This document shows positions 37,385 through 46,826 of a stretch of DNA of 64,000 nt, one piece after another. Numbering within the stretch: position 1 is the first letter of the stretch; the number at the start of each line of letters is the position of its first letter. The DNA lies in NCBI RefSeq assembly GCF_000316645.1, contig NC_019684.1, positions 6,025,501 to 6,089,500 on the forward strand, read 5' to 3'. This stretch comes from Nostoc sp. PCC 7524 (GTDB taxonomy: Bacteria; Cyanobacteriota; Cyanobacteriia; Cyanobacteriales; Nostocaceae). The position numbers and the translations under genes are program-made. A model generated the notes under the pieces. That model saw only the letters and a list, made by a program, of their open reading frames with translations. It did no database searches and was not told where the DNA came from.

Positions 37385-38044
37385 CTATATATGATGTGTG
37401 TGACTTTCCGTTCCACCTGAATTTATTCCTATCCTTGTATTTTGTGGCATCACAAAACCTAGGGTGACTCGTTTCATAATCCAGTACAAAACCAGAAGGA
37501 TAACAAAGGTAACAGCAATAATTATTAAAGGCTGCTTTCCTAAAAGTTCCTCTACCCCTCTGGTTAGTAAAGCATCAGGTTGAGTAATAAAATCCCAACT
37601 ATTAAAACGTAAGAAACGACCCCAATAAATACCAATGGCACAAAGAGCATGAGTAATCAACTCAACCCATAAAATCCATTGTGTTTTACCAATACGGTGT
37701 AAGTAGTAACCTAAATTAATTAAAGATATTACATAAGCTTCAAATCCAGCCCAAATCACCAGTAAATAAACAGGAAGTAACACTAATGTAATCATCCATA
37801 CAGATTGAATTGTGCGGATGTCATGGATTAAGTGAATAACATCAGTTAATAAATAAGGGGCGTTTGGTAAGAAGGCATAAAAAACTAGAAATCCTAACCA
37901 CCATACCCAAGAGCGTCCGCGTCTAGTACGAAACAGCCACATACTTAATGCTAAGGGTATAAAAGCTAGGAATAAATTCCAAGTCATCCACCTCATGTTG
38001 ATACTTAAAACCTGCACAACTCTGGCTATCAATTCTTCTGTCAT
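37385..38044 (-). CDS. DUF1361 membrane protein
   Basis: 219 residues with six or seven hydrophobic segments and the conserved FLPNAPYLLTDVIHL motif, together with WGRFLRFNSWDFITQP, both hallmarks of DUF1361. Function unknown. The C-terminus is polar with a His-rich end (ESHTHHI). Transcribed on its own, about 340 bases from the upstream repeat-protein gene. Confidence 0.88.
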   Translation of the reverse strand: MTEELIARVVQVLSINMRWMTWNLFLAFIPLALSMWLFRTRRGRSWVWWLGFLVFYAFLPNAPYLLTDVIHLIHDIRTIQSVWMITLVLLPVYLLVIWAGFEAYVISLINLGYYLHRIGKTQWILWVELITHALCAIGIYWGRFLRFNSWDFITQPDALLTRGVEELLGKQPLIIIAVTFVILLVLYWIMKRVTLGFVMPQNTRIGINSGGTESHTHHI

Positions 38045-38385
38045 AGCTGTTGACTCGCAAGATATGTAATTGATATGGATTTACTTTGTTAATGTATACA
38101 GGTTGTTAAATGCTTTAATTTGGGCTATCAAGATGATTAATTTTTAAATTCTTAGTATAAGCTAAAAACTTATTGAGATACATCTATCACAAAAAGGAGT
38201 TCTTAGTAGTAGTGAATCCTCCTACTAAGAACTTCAGATAGATATTTGTCTCAATCTTGCTCTGTTCCTAGCTATGAGATTGATTACAATCTGCCTAAGT
38301 CGGATTCCAGAATTGGAGTATCCCAAATATGGGATTTTTTTAACGCAGAGAGTTAATGAGAGCTAGTTTGCTTGGTATCCGTTAA
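38045..38385. other. Intergenic region
   Basis: About 340 bases; contains the hairpin at 38198-38233. Otherwise AT-rich promoter-side DNA for the DUF1361 gene. Confidence 0.5.
38198..38233 (-). terminator. Terminator-like hairpin after the repeat-protein gene
   Basis: AGTTCTTAGTAG (38198-38209) pairs with CTACTAAGAACT (38222-38233). On the minus strand the stem is followed by CCTTTTTG. It lies downstream of the minus-strand gene ending at 38386. Confidence 0.6.
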
Positions 38386-39855
38386 TTAGCGCATGATTAC
38401 TCGACTGCGAGGGCCAATTGTTTGTTGAGACTTAACACTAGATGTTTCTAAAACACTGGGATTCGATACAGAGGTATTACCGCTACTGAATTCTATATTA
38501 GGTTCAGCAGAAGGTGTGACCGCAACAAATGCCTGTGACACAGTTTCTTTGAATGTAGTATTGCCAGTGCTGGGAGTTGATGTATTGGTGCTAGTGCTGG
38601 GTTTAGGTGTGGTAACGCTAGTAATCGGAGTGGGGTTGCTGACGTTGGTGTTGGGTGTGGGTGTGGGAGTTGATGTATTGGTGCTAGGGCTGGGTTTAGG
38701 TGTGGTAACGCTAGTAATCGGAGTGGGGTTGCTGACGTTGGTGTTGGGTGTGGGTGTGGGAGTTGATGTATTGGTGCTAGGGCTGGGTTTAGGTGTGGTA
38801 ACGCTAGTAACCGGAGTGGGGTTGCTGACGTTGGTGTTGGGTGTGGGTGTGGAAGTTGATGTATTGGTGCTAGTGCTGGGTTTAGGTGTGGTAACGCTAG
38901 TAATTGGAGTGGGGTTGCTGACGTTGGTGTTGGGTGTGGGTGTGGGAGTTGATGTATTGGTGCTAGGGCTGGGTTTAGGTGTGGTAACGCTAGTAACCGG
39001 AGTGGGGTTGCTGACGTTGGTATTGGGTGTTGGTGTATTAGTGCTAGGGCTGGGTTTAGGTGTGGTAACGCTAGTAACCGGAGTGGGGTTGCTGACGTTG
39101 GTATTGGGTGTAGGAGTTGGTTTACTGGTGTTGGAGGTAGGGGTGGGGGTTGATGTATTGGTGCTAGTGCTAGGTGTAACTAGAGTTGCATCAGCAGGTA
39201 CTTGGATTGTCAATTTCACCAAAGGAGAATTTTTCATTTGCAGAGATCGGACAGTGGGCGTACCTGGGATATCAGACTTGAAATCAAATACTGTGGGACT
39301 TTCGCCACCGTTGCGATCGCTATATCTTGGCCCTTGTCCATTGATCTGAAAAGTACCTTGGTACTGCTGTCCAGTTTTAGGATCAGTAACAATACCCGTA
39401 TAAAAAGCTCTAGTTAATCCAAATTCATCCTGCACTACACCTTGAAATTTGGTTCCTGGAATTTTCCCTTGGTAGCTGTAATCAGTTAACTCGCCATTAG
39501 AAAGCGCAGGTGAAGTAAGAACACCATCTAAAGAGACAACCGGAATACCCTTAAAGTCAACAAAATAGCGTAAACTACCATCAGCGCGTGTTTCCATCTT
39601 GACGTAGTTTGACTGGTAGACAGAATTACCATGTCGCAAGTAAGTCCCGTTAGAGTCGGTATCAATCCGAGTCACTCTATTGTTGAAGTTGGGATTAAAG
39701 TAAGGAAGTTGAATCGTTCCTGATAAGGTTCCAGTGCTTTGAATTGTCAATTGGGCTGAAGCACTTGTTCCCCCAATCCCAATTAAAGCTGCTGCTAGAC
39801 TGCTGCTGGTTAAAACTGCATAACCCAATTTAGCGGTTGATGAACGTAGTTGCAT
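38386..39855 (-). CDS. Secreted protein with Pro/Thr-rich 31-residue repeats
   Basis: 489 residues. A Sec signal peptide (GYAVLTSSSLAAALIGIGGT, cleavage after ASA near 34) precedes a conserved-looking N-terminal domain of about 190 residues (SGTIQLPYFNPNFNNRVTRI, MKNSPLVKLTIQVPAD). Residues about 230-430 are tandem repeats NTNVSNPTPVTSVTTPKPSP plus STNTSTPTP, with a DNA period of 93 bases (five steps) and one of 81. The end is basic. It is probably periplasmic or cell-surface, the repeat forming an extended flexible linker. No known catalytic motif. Confidence 0.8.
   Translation of the reverse strand: MQLRSSTAKLGYAVLTSSSLAAALIGIGGTSASAQLTIQSTGTLSGTIQLPYFNPNFNNRVTRIDTDSNGTYLRHGNSVYQSNYVKMETRADGSLRYFVDFKGIPVVSLDGVLTSPALSNGELTDYSYQGKIPGTKFQGVVQDEFGLTRAFYTGIVTDPKTGQQYQGTFQINGQGPRYSDRNGGESPTVFDFKSDIPGTPTVRSLQMKNSPLVKLTIQVPADATLVTPSTSTNTSTPTPTSNTSKPTPTPNTNVSNPTPVTSVTTPKPSPSTNTPTPNTNVSNPTPVTSVTTPKPSPSTNTSTPTPTPNTNVSNPTPITSVTTPKPSTSTNTSTSTPTPNTNVSNPTPVTSVTTPKPSPSTNTSTPTPTPNTNVSNPTPITSVTTPKPSPSTNTSTPTPTPNTNVSNPTPITSVTTPKPSTSTNTSTPSTGNTTFKETVSQAFVAVTPSAEPNIEFSSGNTSVSNPSVLETSSVKSQQTIGPRSRVIMR
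38580..39170. repeat. 93-bp tandem repeat array within the secreted protein gene
   Basis: The motif GGTAACGCTAGTAA recurs at 38611, 38704, 38797, 38890, 38983 and 39064: five 93-base steps in all but the last (81). Units differ at few bases, suggesting recent expansion and variable copy number. Confidence 0.9.
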
Positions 39856-40096
39856 AAAAATTGACTCCTGGTTAATTTTTCAATGAAAAAACACGCATAG
39901 GTGAGATTGATCAAAATCTCTCCTCTTACGTGATTAGGTGTGGAAAATGTAACTACCATGAGGTTAAATTTTGTTTTCCAAACTTGATTTATGCCTGCGA
40001 TAGTAGATTACACGCTGGTTGTTTGACAAATTTAAACAGAATCACCATCTAAGTGGTTTAACAACACTTAGTAATTACATTTACAGGAAATTTAAA

Positions 40097-41992
40097 TTAA
40101 AACCGGAAGGTTGCCCGCAATGTGCCAACAAATAAAGAATCATTAGCAGCATTATGATCAGGATTCAAAACAACCAAGAAACCTGGTGTTAAAGCTAGAT
40201 GCTCGGTGAGTTGGGCGCGATAAAACATTTCTATATGGAGTGATGTATCTCGCCTTCCCCCTGGTGTACCACCTTCGGAGAAGTTAGGGAAATTAAAGCC
40301 ATCGGGTAAGGTACTAGAGGTAATTTTTGGTGGTTGTCCTACTAAAATTCCCCCCAAATTACCAGAACGCAACAGATTAGGAAAAGCCGCAAACAGCATC
40401 CAGTTGGTGATGTCTACGCTTCCAGATAGGTTTTCTGGGTGAGAAACAGAATAACCACCCCAAGCACCTAATTGGAAATTTGGGTTAACGCGCCAAGCTA
40501 CAGTTGCACCCACAGCATGGGTATTAAAAGCTGTGCTATCGGCAAAGGGTGAAATTAATTGAGCATCACCAATACCTGTTCCCAGTAAGTCATCAGGAGA
40601 ATGGGAGTAGAGATAATGTATGCCGATATCAAGGTTGTTAGTTGGTGCTAGCGTCAGTTGTGTGCCTACAGTAAATCTACCGCCAAATAATCCTCCTAAG
40701 CGGTTGTTACCCGGAAAGCTTGGAATTTCACTACTGTAAATGCCTTGGAGACTGATGCGATCGCTAATTTGCCAATCGAAACCTATACCACCAGTACCAT
40801 TTCCAATAGCCAAAATTGGGTTACGCTGACCGAATAAAGAAATCGCACCGTCACCAGAACCTTCTAAGGGATTGATTCCACGAAAGGTATTAACTGGGTT
40901 TACACCTGCTGTTCCTACAACCACCCCTAAGTTATCCGAGAGTGCAAATCGATAAGATAAGTCATTAATTACCAGATTGTTGTCTGTATTGGATTCAAAA
41001 CCCAAACGCCCCATGTTAGTGAATACAGACGACGCATTAGAACCCAAATTACCCGCAGACAACCCTGTTAGTAATAAATCTCGTCCTGTAAACGAAGTTG
41101 CTAACGTTAGTTGTACGCTATTGTTAAAAGTCAAGTTAGTTCTGCCTTGACGCTCAGGTACTCCATCTCTGGGAAATAAATCGACATCGTTACTATTCGT
41201 TCCCTGGATGCTGAAAATGGCTTGCCCAAATAGCCTAGTAGTTGTCGAAAATTGATTTGCTGCTATTTCGTTAGTTTTACCCTGGATTCCTGTGACTTTC
41301 TGCTGTAATTGTGCTAGTTCTTCCTTAACCTCAGCTTGTAAGCGTTGTAAGAGAATTAAATCCTCTGGTTCTATCGTGTTATCTCTATTGCTAGTAATTA
41401 ATTCATCAATTTGCTGAAGACAAGCTTCTAAACCTGCGGCAAATTCATAACGACTGATGGCACGGTTTCCGGAATAAGTCTTACCAGCATAATTAACGCA
41501 GCCATAGCGTTCCCCTATAGATTGCAAAGCACCAAAAGCCCAATCAGAAGGTTGTACATCATCCAACTGCGACACAGGTATGACTTGAGTCATGGGATCG
41601 TCTGACTCTAAAGCATCGGGGCTAGAAATATCATCCACAGATGGAGAAAACTCTGCCCTCATATCCGGCTCATCTGGAACTGCTGCTACAATTCGCAAAT
41701 CAGTAGATTCTGGCAGTGTATGAGTATTTTTAGACTGAAGTTTTTCTTTAACTTTATATAGTGTAGATTGATACTTTTTATTGATATATGAGCGTGCGGT
41801 GTCAATACTGTGATCCACCTGTAGAAATTCCGGTGGTGTGAGATCAGCATCTGGGAATGTTGAAGATGATTCCTGTGTTGACTTTTGTCCTACTCTCTCT
41901 GACTGAATAGGAGACTGCACAGATAATTTTTTAGGCACAGATGCTGGCCCGGCAGTCAATACACCAGCCATCAGTAGACTTATGTCACTCAT
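40097..41992 (-). CDS. SLH-domain OprB-type porin (iron-uptake-porin-like)
   Basis: 631 residues. An SLH domain at about residues 150-210 (VSQLDDVQPSDWAFGALQSI, then RAISRYEFAAGLEACL) is followed by a coiled coil (LLQRLQAEVKEELAQLQQKV) and a long beta-barrel of the cyanobacterial OprB/Slr1841 type ending in a phenylalanine (GTLRATFRF), the outer-membrane insertion signal. The N-terminus (MSDISLLMAGVLTAGPASV) lacks the expected basic region and long hydrophobic signal sequence, and an in-frame stop just upstream prevents a longer start. About 110 residues before the SLH domain are low complexity. Function: outer-membrane channel. Confidence 0.87.
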   Translation of the reverse strand: MSDISLLMAGVLTAGPASVPKKLSVQSPIQSERVGQKSTQESSSTFPDADLTPPEFLQVDHSIDTARSYINKKYQSTLYKVKEKLQSKNTHTLPESTDLRIVAAVPDEPDMRAEFSPSVDDISSPDALESDDPMTQVIPVSQLDDVQPSDWAFGALQSIGERYGCVNYAGKTYSGNRAISRYEFAAGLEACLQQIDELITSNRDNTIEPEDLILLQRLQAEVKEELAQLQQKVTGIQGKTNEIAANQFSTTTRLFGQAIFSIQGTNSNDVDLFPRDGVPERQGRTNLTFNNSVQLTLATSFTGRDLLLTGLSAGNLGSNASSVFTNMGRLGFESNTDNNLVINDLSYRFALSDNLGVVVGTAGVNPVNTFRGINPLEGSGDGAISLFGQRNPILAIGNGTGGIGFDWQISDRISLQGIYSSEIPSFPGNNRLGGLFGGRFTVGTQLTLAPTNNLDIGIHYLYSHSPDDLLGTGIGDAQLISPFADSTAFNTHAVGATVAWRVNPNFQLGAWGGYSVSHPENLSGSVDITNWMLFAAFPNLLRSGNLGGILVGQPPKITSSTLPDGFNFPNFSEGGTPGGRRDTSLHIEMFYRAQLTEHLALTPGFLVVLNPDHNAANDSLFVGTLRATFRF

Positions 41993-42498
41993 TGTATATC
42001 ATTTGACTAATATCAATACTACTCTTGACAACAAGTGCTAGTGTTTTTCAGGAAGATTTTAAAGAAATGGTGATAAAAGTTACTGATATATTGAAAATTT
42101 TGTAAAGATTGCAACTCAATCCTCAATTACCACAGGATTTATGCAACGAGACTCTTCGCTGGGGGAGGTACTCACAAGTTCCTCACATTTTTTGCCTAAC
42201 ATCAGAATAGATCACTATAATCTAGTGGGATATTTCCTAGACTTTTTGATACCGTTTCACATAATACTTACTCCACTGGCCATATATAGCAGGTGACAGG
42301 TGACAGGTGACAGGTGACAGACTGCAAAGCTTCTTCGTGTAACGGTTTTATGTCCTAATCTATATCGCGACTGCTATACAAGCAACTTTGCAGATGAAAG
42401 GGTATCAGCCTTGGCAGGAAAAATAGGCTGTAAGCAAATAACCCTAACCTGTTTACGGGGCTGCGGTGTACACACAAGTCTTGGCGCAGTGTATCTAC

Positions 42499-42622
42499 CC
42501 CACCTCGGAATCAATTCCGAGTCTCATAGCGCAAGTCCTCTCAAGAGGACTCAACGAAAAATTCCATCCAGTCCACTTGAGTGGACTTTCGCTATTAGCC
42601 TAGAACTTTAGTTCTAGGTGGG
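42499..42622. repeat. Multi-hairpin element with closing stem
   Basis: CCCACC (42499-42504) and GGTGGG (42617-42622) enclose four perfect 7-8 bp hairpins with 2-base loops: CTCGGAAT/ATTCCGAG (42504-42521), GTCCTCT/AGAGGAC (42535-42550), GTCCACT/AGTGGAC (42571-42586) and CTAGAACT/AGTTCTAG (42600-42617). A partial second copy is at 58636-58690. Confidence 0.85.
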
Positions 42623-42689
42623 ATATAGGGGAACACCAAAAAATAAATTATTCCAAATTGACGGTCTACTACTTCTTTTAATATACAAG

Positions 42690-42748
42690 GGTGCGTCAGT
42701 GTGAATAATTTCTGGGTACAGCTAGGTTTTCTCCCACTGACGCACCCT
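42690..42748. repeat. Palindromic element, GGGTGCGTCAG family
   Basis: GGGTGCGTCAGTG (42690-42702) and CACTGACGCACCC (42736-42748) are exact inverted repeats around about 33 bases. Related to 22815-22879 and 9913-9978. Confidence 0.85.
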
Positions 42749-42822
42749 ACATTTTGGATATTTTTTTATTGCTCGGTTTCTATTCTCTTTTAACAACTTT
42801 TTAATTAATCAAGGATAACAAT

Positions 42823-43485
42823 ATGCGTCAAAAATTTCAGAATCGGACTGAAGCAGGCAAACTACTAGCTGCTCAGTTAACAGAATATGCTCATCGTCAC
42901 GATGTTCTGGTTTTGGGGCTTCCCCGTGGCGGTGTACCTGTAGCTTATGAAATAGCTCAAGCACTTGATGCCCCTTTAGATGTCTGCTTGGTGCGTAAAC
43001 TCGGCGTACCAGGACATCAAGAACTAGCAATGGGTGCAATTTCTACAGGGGGAGTACGTGTAATTAATGAGAATGTAGTCGATTGGTTAGGGATTAACCA
43101 ACAAACTATAGATGCTGTAGCAACTATAGAAACGCGTGAATTAGAACGTCGTAATCGGATTTATCGAGGCGATCGCCCACTACCGAAAATCACCGATCGC
43201 ACGATCATTTTAGTTGATGATGGCATTGCTACAGGTGCCACTATCCGAGCTGCGATCGCTACCATCAAAGAGCAACAACCCCGTGAGCTAGTTTTAGCAG
43301 TTCCCGTTGCAGGGGTATCCACCTGTGAGGAACTAGCCACAGCAGTAGACAAGGTTGTCTGTGTATTGATGCCAGAAAATTTATATGCCATTGGTATCTG
43401 GTACGAAAATTTTGCCCAAACAAGTGATGCAGAAGTTTGCGAACTTCTCACCCAGCAAACACAGCTGATTACTAACCACTCATAA
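42823..43485 (+). CDS. Phosphoribosyltransferase-family protein
   Basis: 220 residues. The PRPP-binding motif is IILVDDGIATGATIRAAI at about residues 128-145, and the N-terminal FQNRTEAGKLLAAQLTEYAH, VLGLPRGGVPVAYEIAQALD and LDVCLVRKLGVPGHQELAMG are typical of the COG1926 group (often found with erythromycin-esterase or dienelactone-hydrolase-like genes, or fused to them). Base specificity is unknown. ATG start after TTAATTAATCAAGGATAACAA. The next gene on the same strand encodes a DUF72 protein. Confidence 0.88.
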   Translation: MRQKFQNRTEAGKLLAAQLTEYAHRHDVLVLGLPRGGVPVAYEIAQALDAPLDVCLVRKLGVPGHQELAMGAISTGGVRVINENVVDWLGINQQTIDAVATIETRELERRNRIYRGDRPLPKITDRTIILVDDGIATGATIRAAIATIKEQQPRELVLAVPVAGVSTCEELATAVDKVVCVLMPENLYAIGIWYENFAQTSDAEVCELLTQQTQLITNHS

Positions 43486-43655
43486 ATTGAGGTTGAGTTG
43501 AACTGGCGAGTGAGTGGTTCACACGTTATCTGAAGACAGACAGTTTTTAAGTGTAAATCCGCTTCCAGATTCCCGATATTTCTGGAAGCTACCTTTACAA
43601 TTAAGTAAGAACACTCAGAGATTTCTATCACTGTGAGTTGTCCTAAAAGTTATTT

Positions 43656-44522
43656 GTGTCAAAGCTTGTGAACTTCTTGATTGGTTGTGCTGTTTGGGCT
43701 TATAAAGGCTGGGTGGGGGAACTTTATCCTCCAGATACTCGTGCTACAGAATTTCTTCATCTCTATAGTCGTCGCTTTACTACTGTAGAAGGTAACACCA
43801 CCTTTTATGCAGTTCCTAACCAAGAGACTGTCAGCCGATGGGCAGCTGAAACGCCTCCAGGTTTTGAATTTTGTCTAAAATTACCAAGGGAAATTACCCA
43901 TAAAGGCTTATTAGCACCCTACATCCCTGCTGCTTTAGAATTTTTGGAGAGAATGCAGCCTCTGGGTAAGCATCTTGGCCCCATCTTTGCCCAGTTACCG
44001 CCAAGTTATGCTCCGACATTAATTGATGATTTAGCTAAGTTTCTTGTAGCTTGGCCACATCAAGTATCACCACTAGCACTAGAAGTCAGACATCCCGATT
44101 GGTTTAGAGAACCCCACACCAGTAATCTGACACAGCTTTTAGAAAATTTAGGTGTGGGTCGAGTGCTACTTGATTCGCGTCCGATCTACACTGGAGAAGA
44201 TGACCCCCAACTGCAATCTGAACGACGTAAACCCAAAGTTCCTTTACAATTTAGCGTCACAGCACCCTTTAGTTTGATTCGATTTATCTCCCATCCTCAT
44301 TTGTCAGTAAATCAGCCGTTTATGGAAGAGTGGGTAAAGCAGATTCAGCAATGGTTGCATTCCGGAGTGAAAATTTATTTCTTTGTCCATTGTCCCCTAG
44401 AAGAGCGATCGCCTGGTACAGCCCGTTATTTCCAACAGCTATTAGAACAGCATGGCGTTGAAGTTCCGCCCCTGCCCTGGAATCAACTTGACGCTCCACC
44501 TCATCAACTTAGTCTTTGGTAA
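43656..44522 (+). CDS. DUF72 (TIM-barrel) protein
   Basis: 288 residues from GTG 43656; an internal GTG at 43668 giving MNFLIGCAVWAYKGWVGELY is an alternative that matches the usual family start better. DUF72 signatures: FLHLYSRRFTTVEGNTTFYA, WAAETPPGFEFCLKLPREIT, LGPIFAQLPPSYAP, LALEVRHPDWF and KIYFFVHCPLEERSPGTAR. The fold is related to xylose isomerase/endonuclease IV barrels; activity is not known. It lies about 170 bases after the phosphoribosyltransferase gene. Confidence 0.9.
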   Translation: MSKLVNFLIGCAVWAYKGWVGELYPPDTRATEFLHLYSRRFTTVEGNTTFYAVPNQETVSRWAAETPPGFEFCLKLPREITHKGLLAPYIPAALEFLERMQPLGKHLGPIFAQLPPSYAPTLIDDLAKFLVAWPHQVSPLALEVRHPDWFREPHTSNLTQLLENLGVGRVLLDSRPIYTGEDDPQLQSERRKPKVPLQFSVTAPFSLIRFISHPHLSVNQPFMEEWVKQIQQWLHSGVKIYFFVHCPLEERSPGTARYFQQLLEQHGVEVPPLPWNQLDAPPHQLSLW

Positions 44523-44798
44523 TTCCTATAATAGCTAAATATAATTCATGGTTTTTTGACTTTTGCAATATATCTCATCAAGACTCTTTTCCAAAAGAGA
44601 GATAATAGTTTTTGCAATCATTTTTTGATCAGACTTATTTACTAACATTTTCTAAAAAAAGGGGGTCATACCCCTCTTGTCAAAAGCAATCTCATAGTAT
44701 TCAGAAAAGCCGAAAATCTATTAGCAGAAATGTGTTTAATGCTGATGGGGATTGTTGAGGCGATAATTGTTTAGGATGTTATATCCAAGGAGGTTCAG

Positions 44799-45239
44799 AT
44801 GAGTCGTCTTCTCTATGAAAGCTCAGTTTCATACAAAGGATATCTCATCATTCCATTTATTTTCGGCAAAGCAGATCAATACGAAATTTATTCGTATAAA
44901 CTCTTGTCAGAAATTGGTCGAAAAAGTCAATTCCATAAAGCTGATAATCCGGCCAAAATGTATGGTAATAGTATCAGCAATATTGTTGATATTGCCAAAG
45001 AACATATAGACCAAAATGCAGATTTTGTGAGTCACAGCGATAGCTTTCAATCTCGCTATGTTTACCGCAAAAATTTAATTATTCTCTTTCATAGTAGTGG
45101 TAAATATTTCTACGACCATTACCCCCCAGAGTTATTGAATAATATTGCTGCACCAAAATTATTCAAATCTGAATATGAGTGCCTCAAATGGATCAAGCAA
45201 GGACTTGATGGGCAATATATGCGGCAGAGGGCGATGTAG
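44799..45239 (+). CDS. Hypothetical protein
   Basis: 146 residues with a strong ribosome-binding site (AAGGAGG, 8 bases before ATG 44799), which supports a real gene. Soluble, Tyr/Lys/Ser-rich: VSYKGYLIIPFIFGKADQYE, NSISNIVDIAKEHIDQNADF, KLFKSEYECLKWIKQGLDGQ. No family recognised. A CAAGGAGGTT region and a GGGGGTCATACCCC hairpin (near 44660) lie upstream. Transcribed alone, convergent with mltA. Confidence 0.7.
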   Translation: MSRLLYESSVSYKGYLIIPFIFGKADQYEIYSYKLLSEIGRKSQFHKADNPAKMYGNSISNIVDIAKEHIDQNADFVSHSDSFQSRYVYRKNLIILFHSSGKYFYDHYPPELLNNIAAPKLFKSEYECLKWIKQGLDGQYMRQRAM

Positions 45240-45281
45240 GAGGCAGGGGACAAGGGAGACAAATCCCCAGTCCCCAGTTCC

Positions 45282-46511
45282 TCATTTCTTCAGCAACAGG
45301 TAGTATATGGAACCACTACTGACTGTGATCCCGGCGCGATCGCCTGCTAAATCTCCATAGCCTAAGAAATAATCAACTCTGCCGGGGCCTTTGATGGCGC
45401 TACCTGTATCTTGATCAAGGACAAAGCGGCTAACTTTCCGGTTAACTAATTTGCCATGACGATCAGGGTAAGGGAATGTGCCATTAATTACAGCTAATGC
45501 GCCAGGAGGCATTAAGGATTTATCTGTAGCAATAGAACGTTCTGGAACTAGGGGGACACTAATACTACCTGTAGCGGGTGCGCCATGAGTTTCTTTGAAG
45601 AAAATGAAGCGTTCCCAGCGTGGCAGATAATTATCCATTGATTTAGGGTTTTTTTGGAAATAACGTATGATTCCCGGCATATTCAACTCTTCTTTGGAGA
45701 GTTTGCCATCTTGAAACAGCAATCTGCCGATACTTGTCCAAGGGTAATCTGTGCCTCGCACAAAACCGACACTGGTTTGAGTCCCATCAGTCAAGTTAAG
45801 TTTGGCTGAACCTTGGATATGGATCATGTATGCTTGAAAGCGATCGCGTAACCAAAACATCTCTAAACCCTGCAATCGGCTTTTATTCCCCAGCAAACCG
45901 TCTACCCCTTCTAGTTCCACTCGTTTGGGGTGAGGTTTAGGCCATTGCTCAAAGTCTGCGGGTAGGCGATAAATGGGATATTTGTATTGTGCGGTGCGGG
46001 TGCGACTGGCTTGATAAATCGGTGCGTAGTAGGCAGTAAACTTGACTGTACCCTGACCATCATCACCCACTGATTTATAAAAAGCAAACTCTCGCTTGAC
46101 AGATGCTTGCAGTTGTGCAGGTGATTTAGCTGTAGCTACCAATTGGCGAAACCGCCTTAAACTGCGGCTTACTCTGTCGAGGGTAATTTCCTTGATGGGG
46201 TAATTATTATAAGCGGCGATCGCTCTTGGTGTTTGTAAATAACTCAAACTATTATCAATAGATTTTAAAAGAGATTGGCGATCTCTTTTTAACCTGCCAT
46301 GACCTAAAAAAAGCTGCTCATCCCAACCTAAGCAAGCACGCGCAGGTTTACAATTTGTACCAATATCAATCAGCTTTAACGGAGGCGATACCTGAGATGG
46401 TGGCGCGGATGGTAAAGGTGTTTTGGAAGATACCTGACTCACAGCTATTGGTAACGGGTTGAAAAGCGTTATTCCCAAACCCAAAGAAAACAAAGCCAAC
46501 GTTTTATTCAT
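45282..46511 (-). CDS. mltA: Membrane-bound lytic murein transglycosylase A
   Basis: 409 residues. A Sec signal peptide (MNKTLALFSLGLGITLFNPL) without a lipobox cysteine, then the MltA barrel (DGQGTVKFTAYYAPIYQASR, PADFEQWPKPHPKRVELEGV, LEMFWLRDRFQAYMIHIQGS) and the C-terminal 3D domain with FVLDQDTGSAIKGPGRVDYF and GYGDLAGDRAGI, which carries the catalytic Asp set. It cleaves peptidoglycan to 1,6-anhydromuropeptides, the substrates that an AmpG-like transporter (29.3 kb here) would import. Confidence 0.95.
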   Translation of the reverse strand: MNKTLALFSLGLGITLFNPLPIAVSQVSSKTPLPSAPPSQVSPPLKLIDIGTNCKPARACLGWDEQLFLGHGRLKRDRQSLLKSIDNSLSYLQTPRAIAAYNNYPIKEITLDRVSRSLRRFRQLVATAKSPAQLQASVKREFAFYKSVGDDGQGTVKFTAYYAPIYQASRTRTAQYKYPIYRLPADFEQWPKPHPKRVELEGVDGLLGNKSRLQGLEMFWLRDRFQAYMIHIQGSAKLNLTDGTQTSVGFVRGTDYPWTSIGRLLFQDGKLSKEELNMPGIIRYFQKNPKSMDNYLPRWERFIFFKETHGAPATGSISVPLVPERSIATDKSLMPPGALAVINGTFPYPDRHGKLVNRKVSRFVLDQDTGSAIKGPGRVDYFLGYGDLAGDRAGITVSSGSIYYLLLKK

Positions 46512-46826
46512 GTTTTACCTCATCTCAGGATCGCGTTATTGAGTTGTTCTCAATCAAACATTAGGACATCAGATCAAAGCTTTAGTTTCCGCACACTATA
46601 CTAAAAACTCTGAATTAGTAAAAGTTTTTCTGAAATGAGCTAATGTAGTAATGTAGATTATTTCTTGTAGTACATCAAGGGTAAGAAATATGACTGAGTT
46701 TGTTGCTGTCCGGGTTACTTTTACCATCTCTACCCAAACTACACAAAGCACAGTCTGACAGGAATAAACCGCAATTCCTCTGTGTAGTTTTGTGTAGCAC
46801 AAGTAATACACATTGAGGAAATATCA
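46512..46826. other. Divergent intergenic region of mltA and rsgA
   Basis: 315 bases. CTACACAAA (about 46739) and TTTGTGTAG (about 46789) form a 9-bp inverted repeat about 50 bases before the rsgA start. The minus-strand frame at 46596-46811 has no protein-like features. Confidence 0.45.

Larger units (their letters stand above)
41993..42822. other. Long intergenic region rich in repeats
   Basis: 830 bases between divergent genes. It holds a TGACAGG array (42292-42320), a four-hairpin element (42499-42622) and a palindromic element (42690-42748). A reading frame at 42411-42611 only translates the repeats. Confidence 0.7.

Noticed and set aside
38516..39349. 277-residue plus-strand reading frame
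   Set aside because: It is the antisense of the 93-bp repeat array of the secreted protein gene and translates as monotonous Val/Leu/Gly repeats.
42411..42611. 66-residue plus-strand reading frame
   Set aside because: It runs through the four-hairpin repeat element; no ribosome-binding site and no protein-like pattern.
46596..46811. 71-residue minus-strand frame between mltA and rsgA
   Set aside because: Occupies the divergent promoter region, irregular composition, no start signals.
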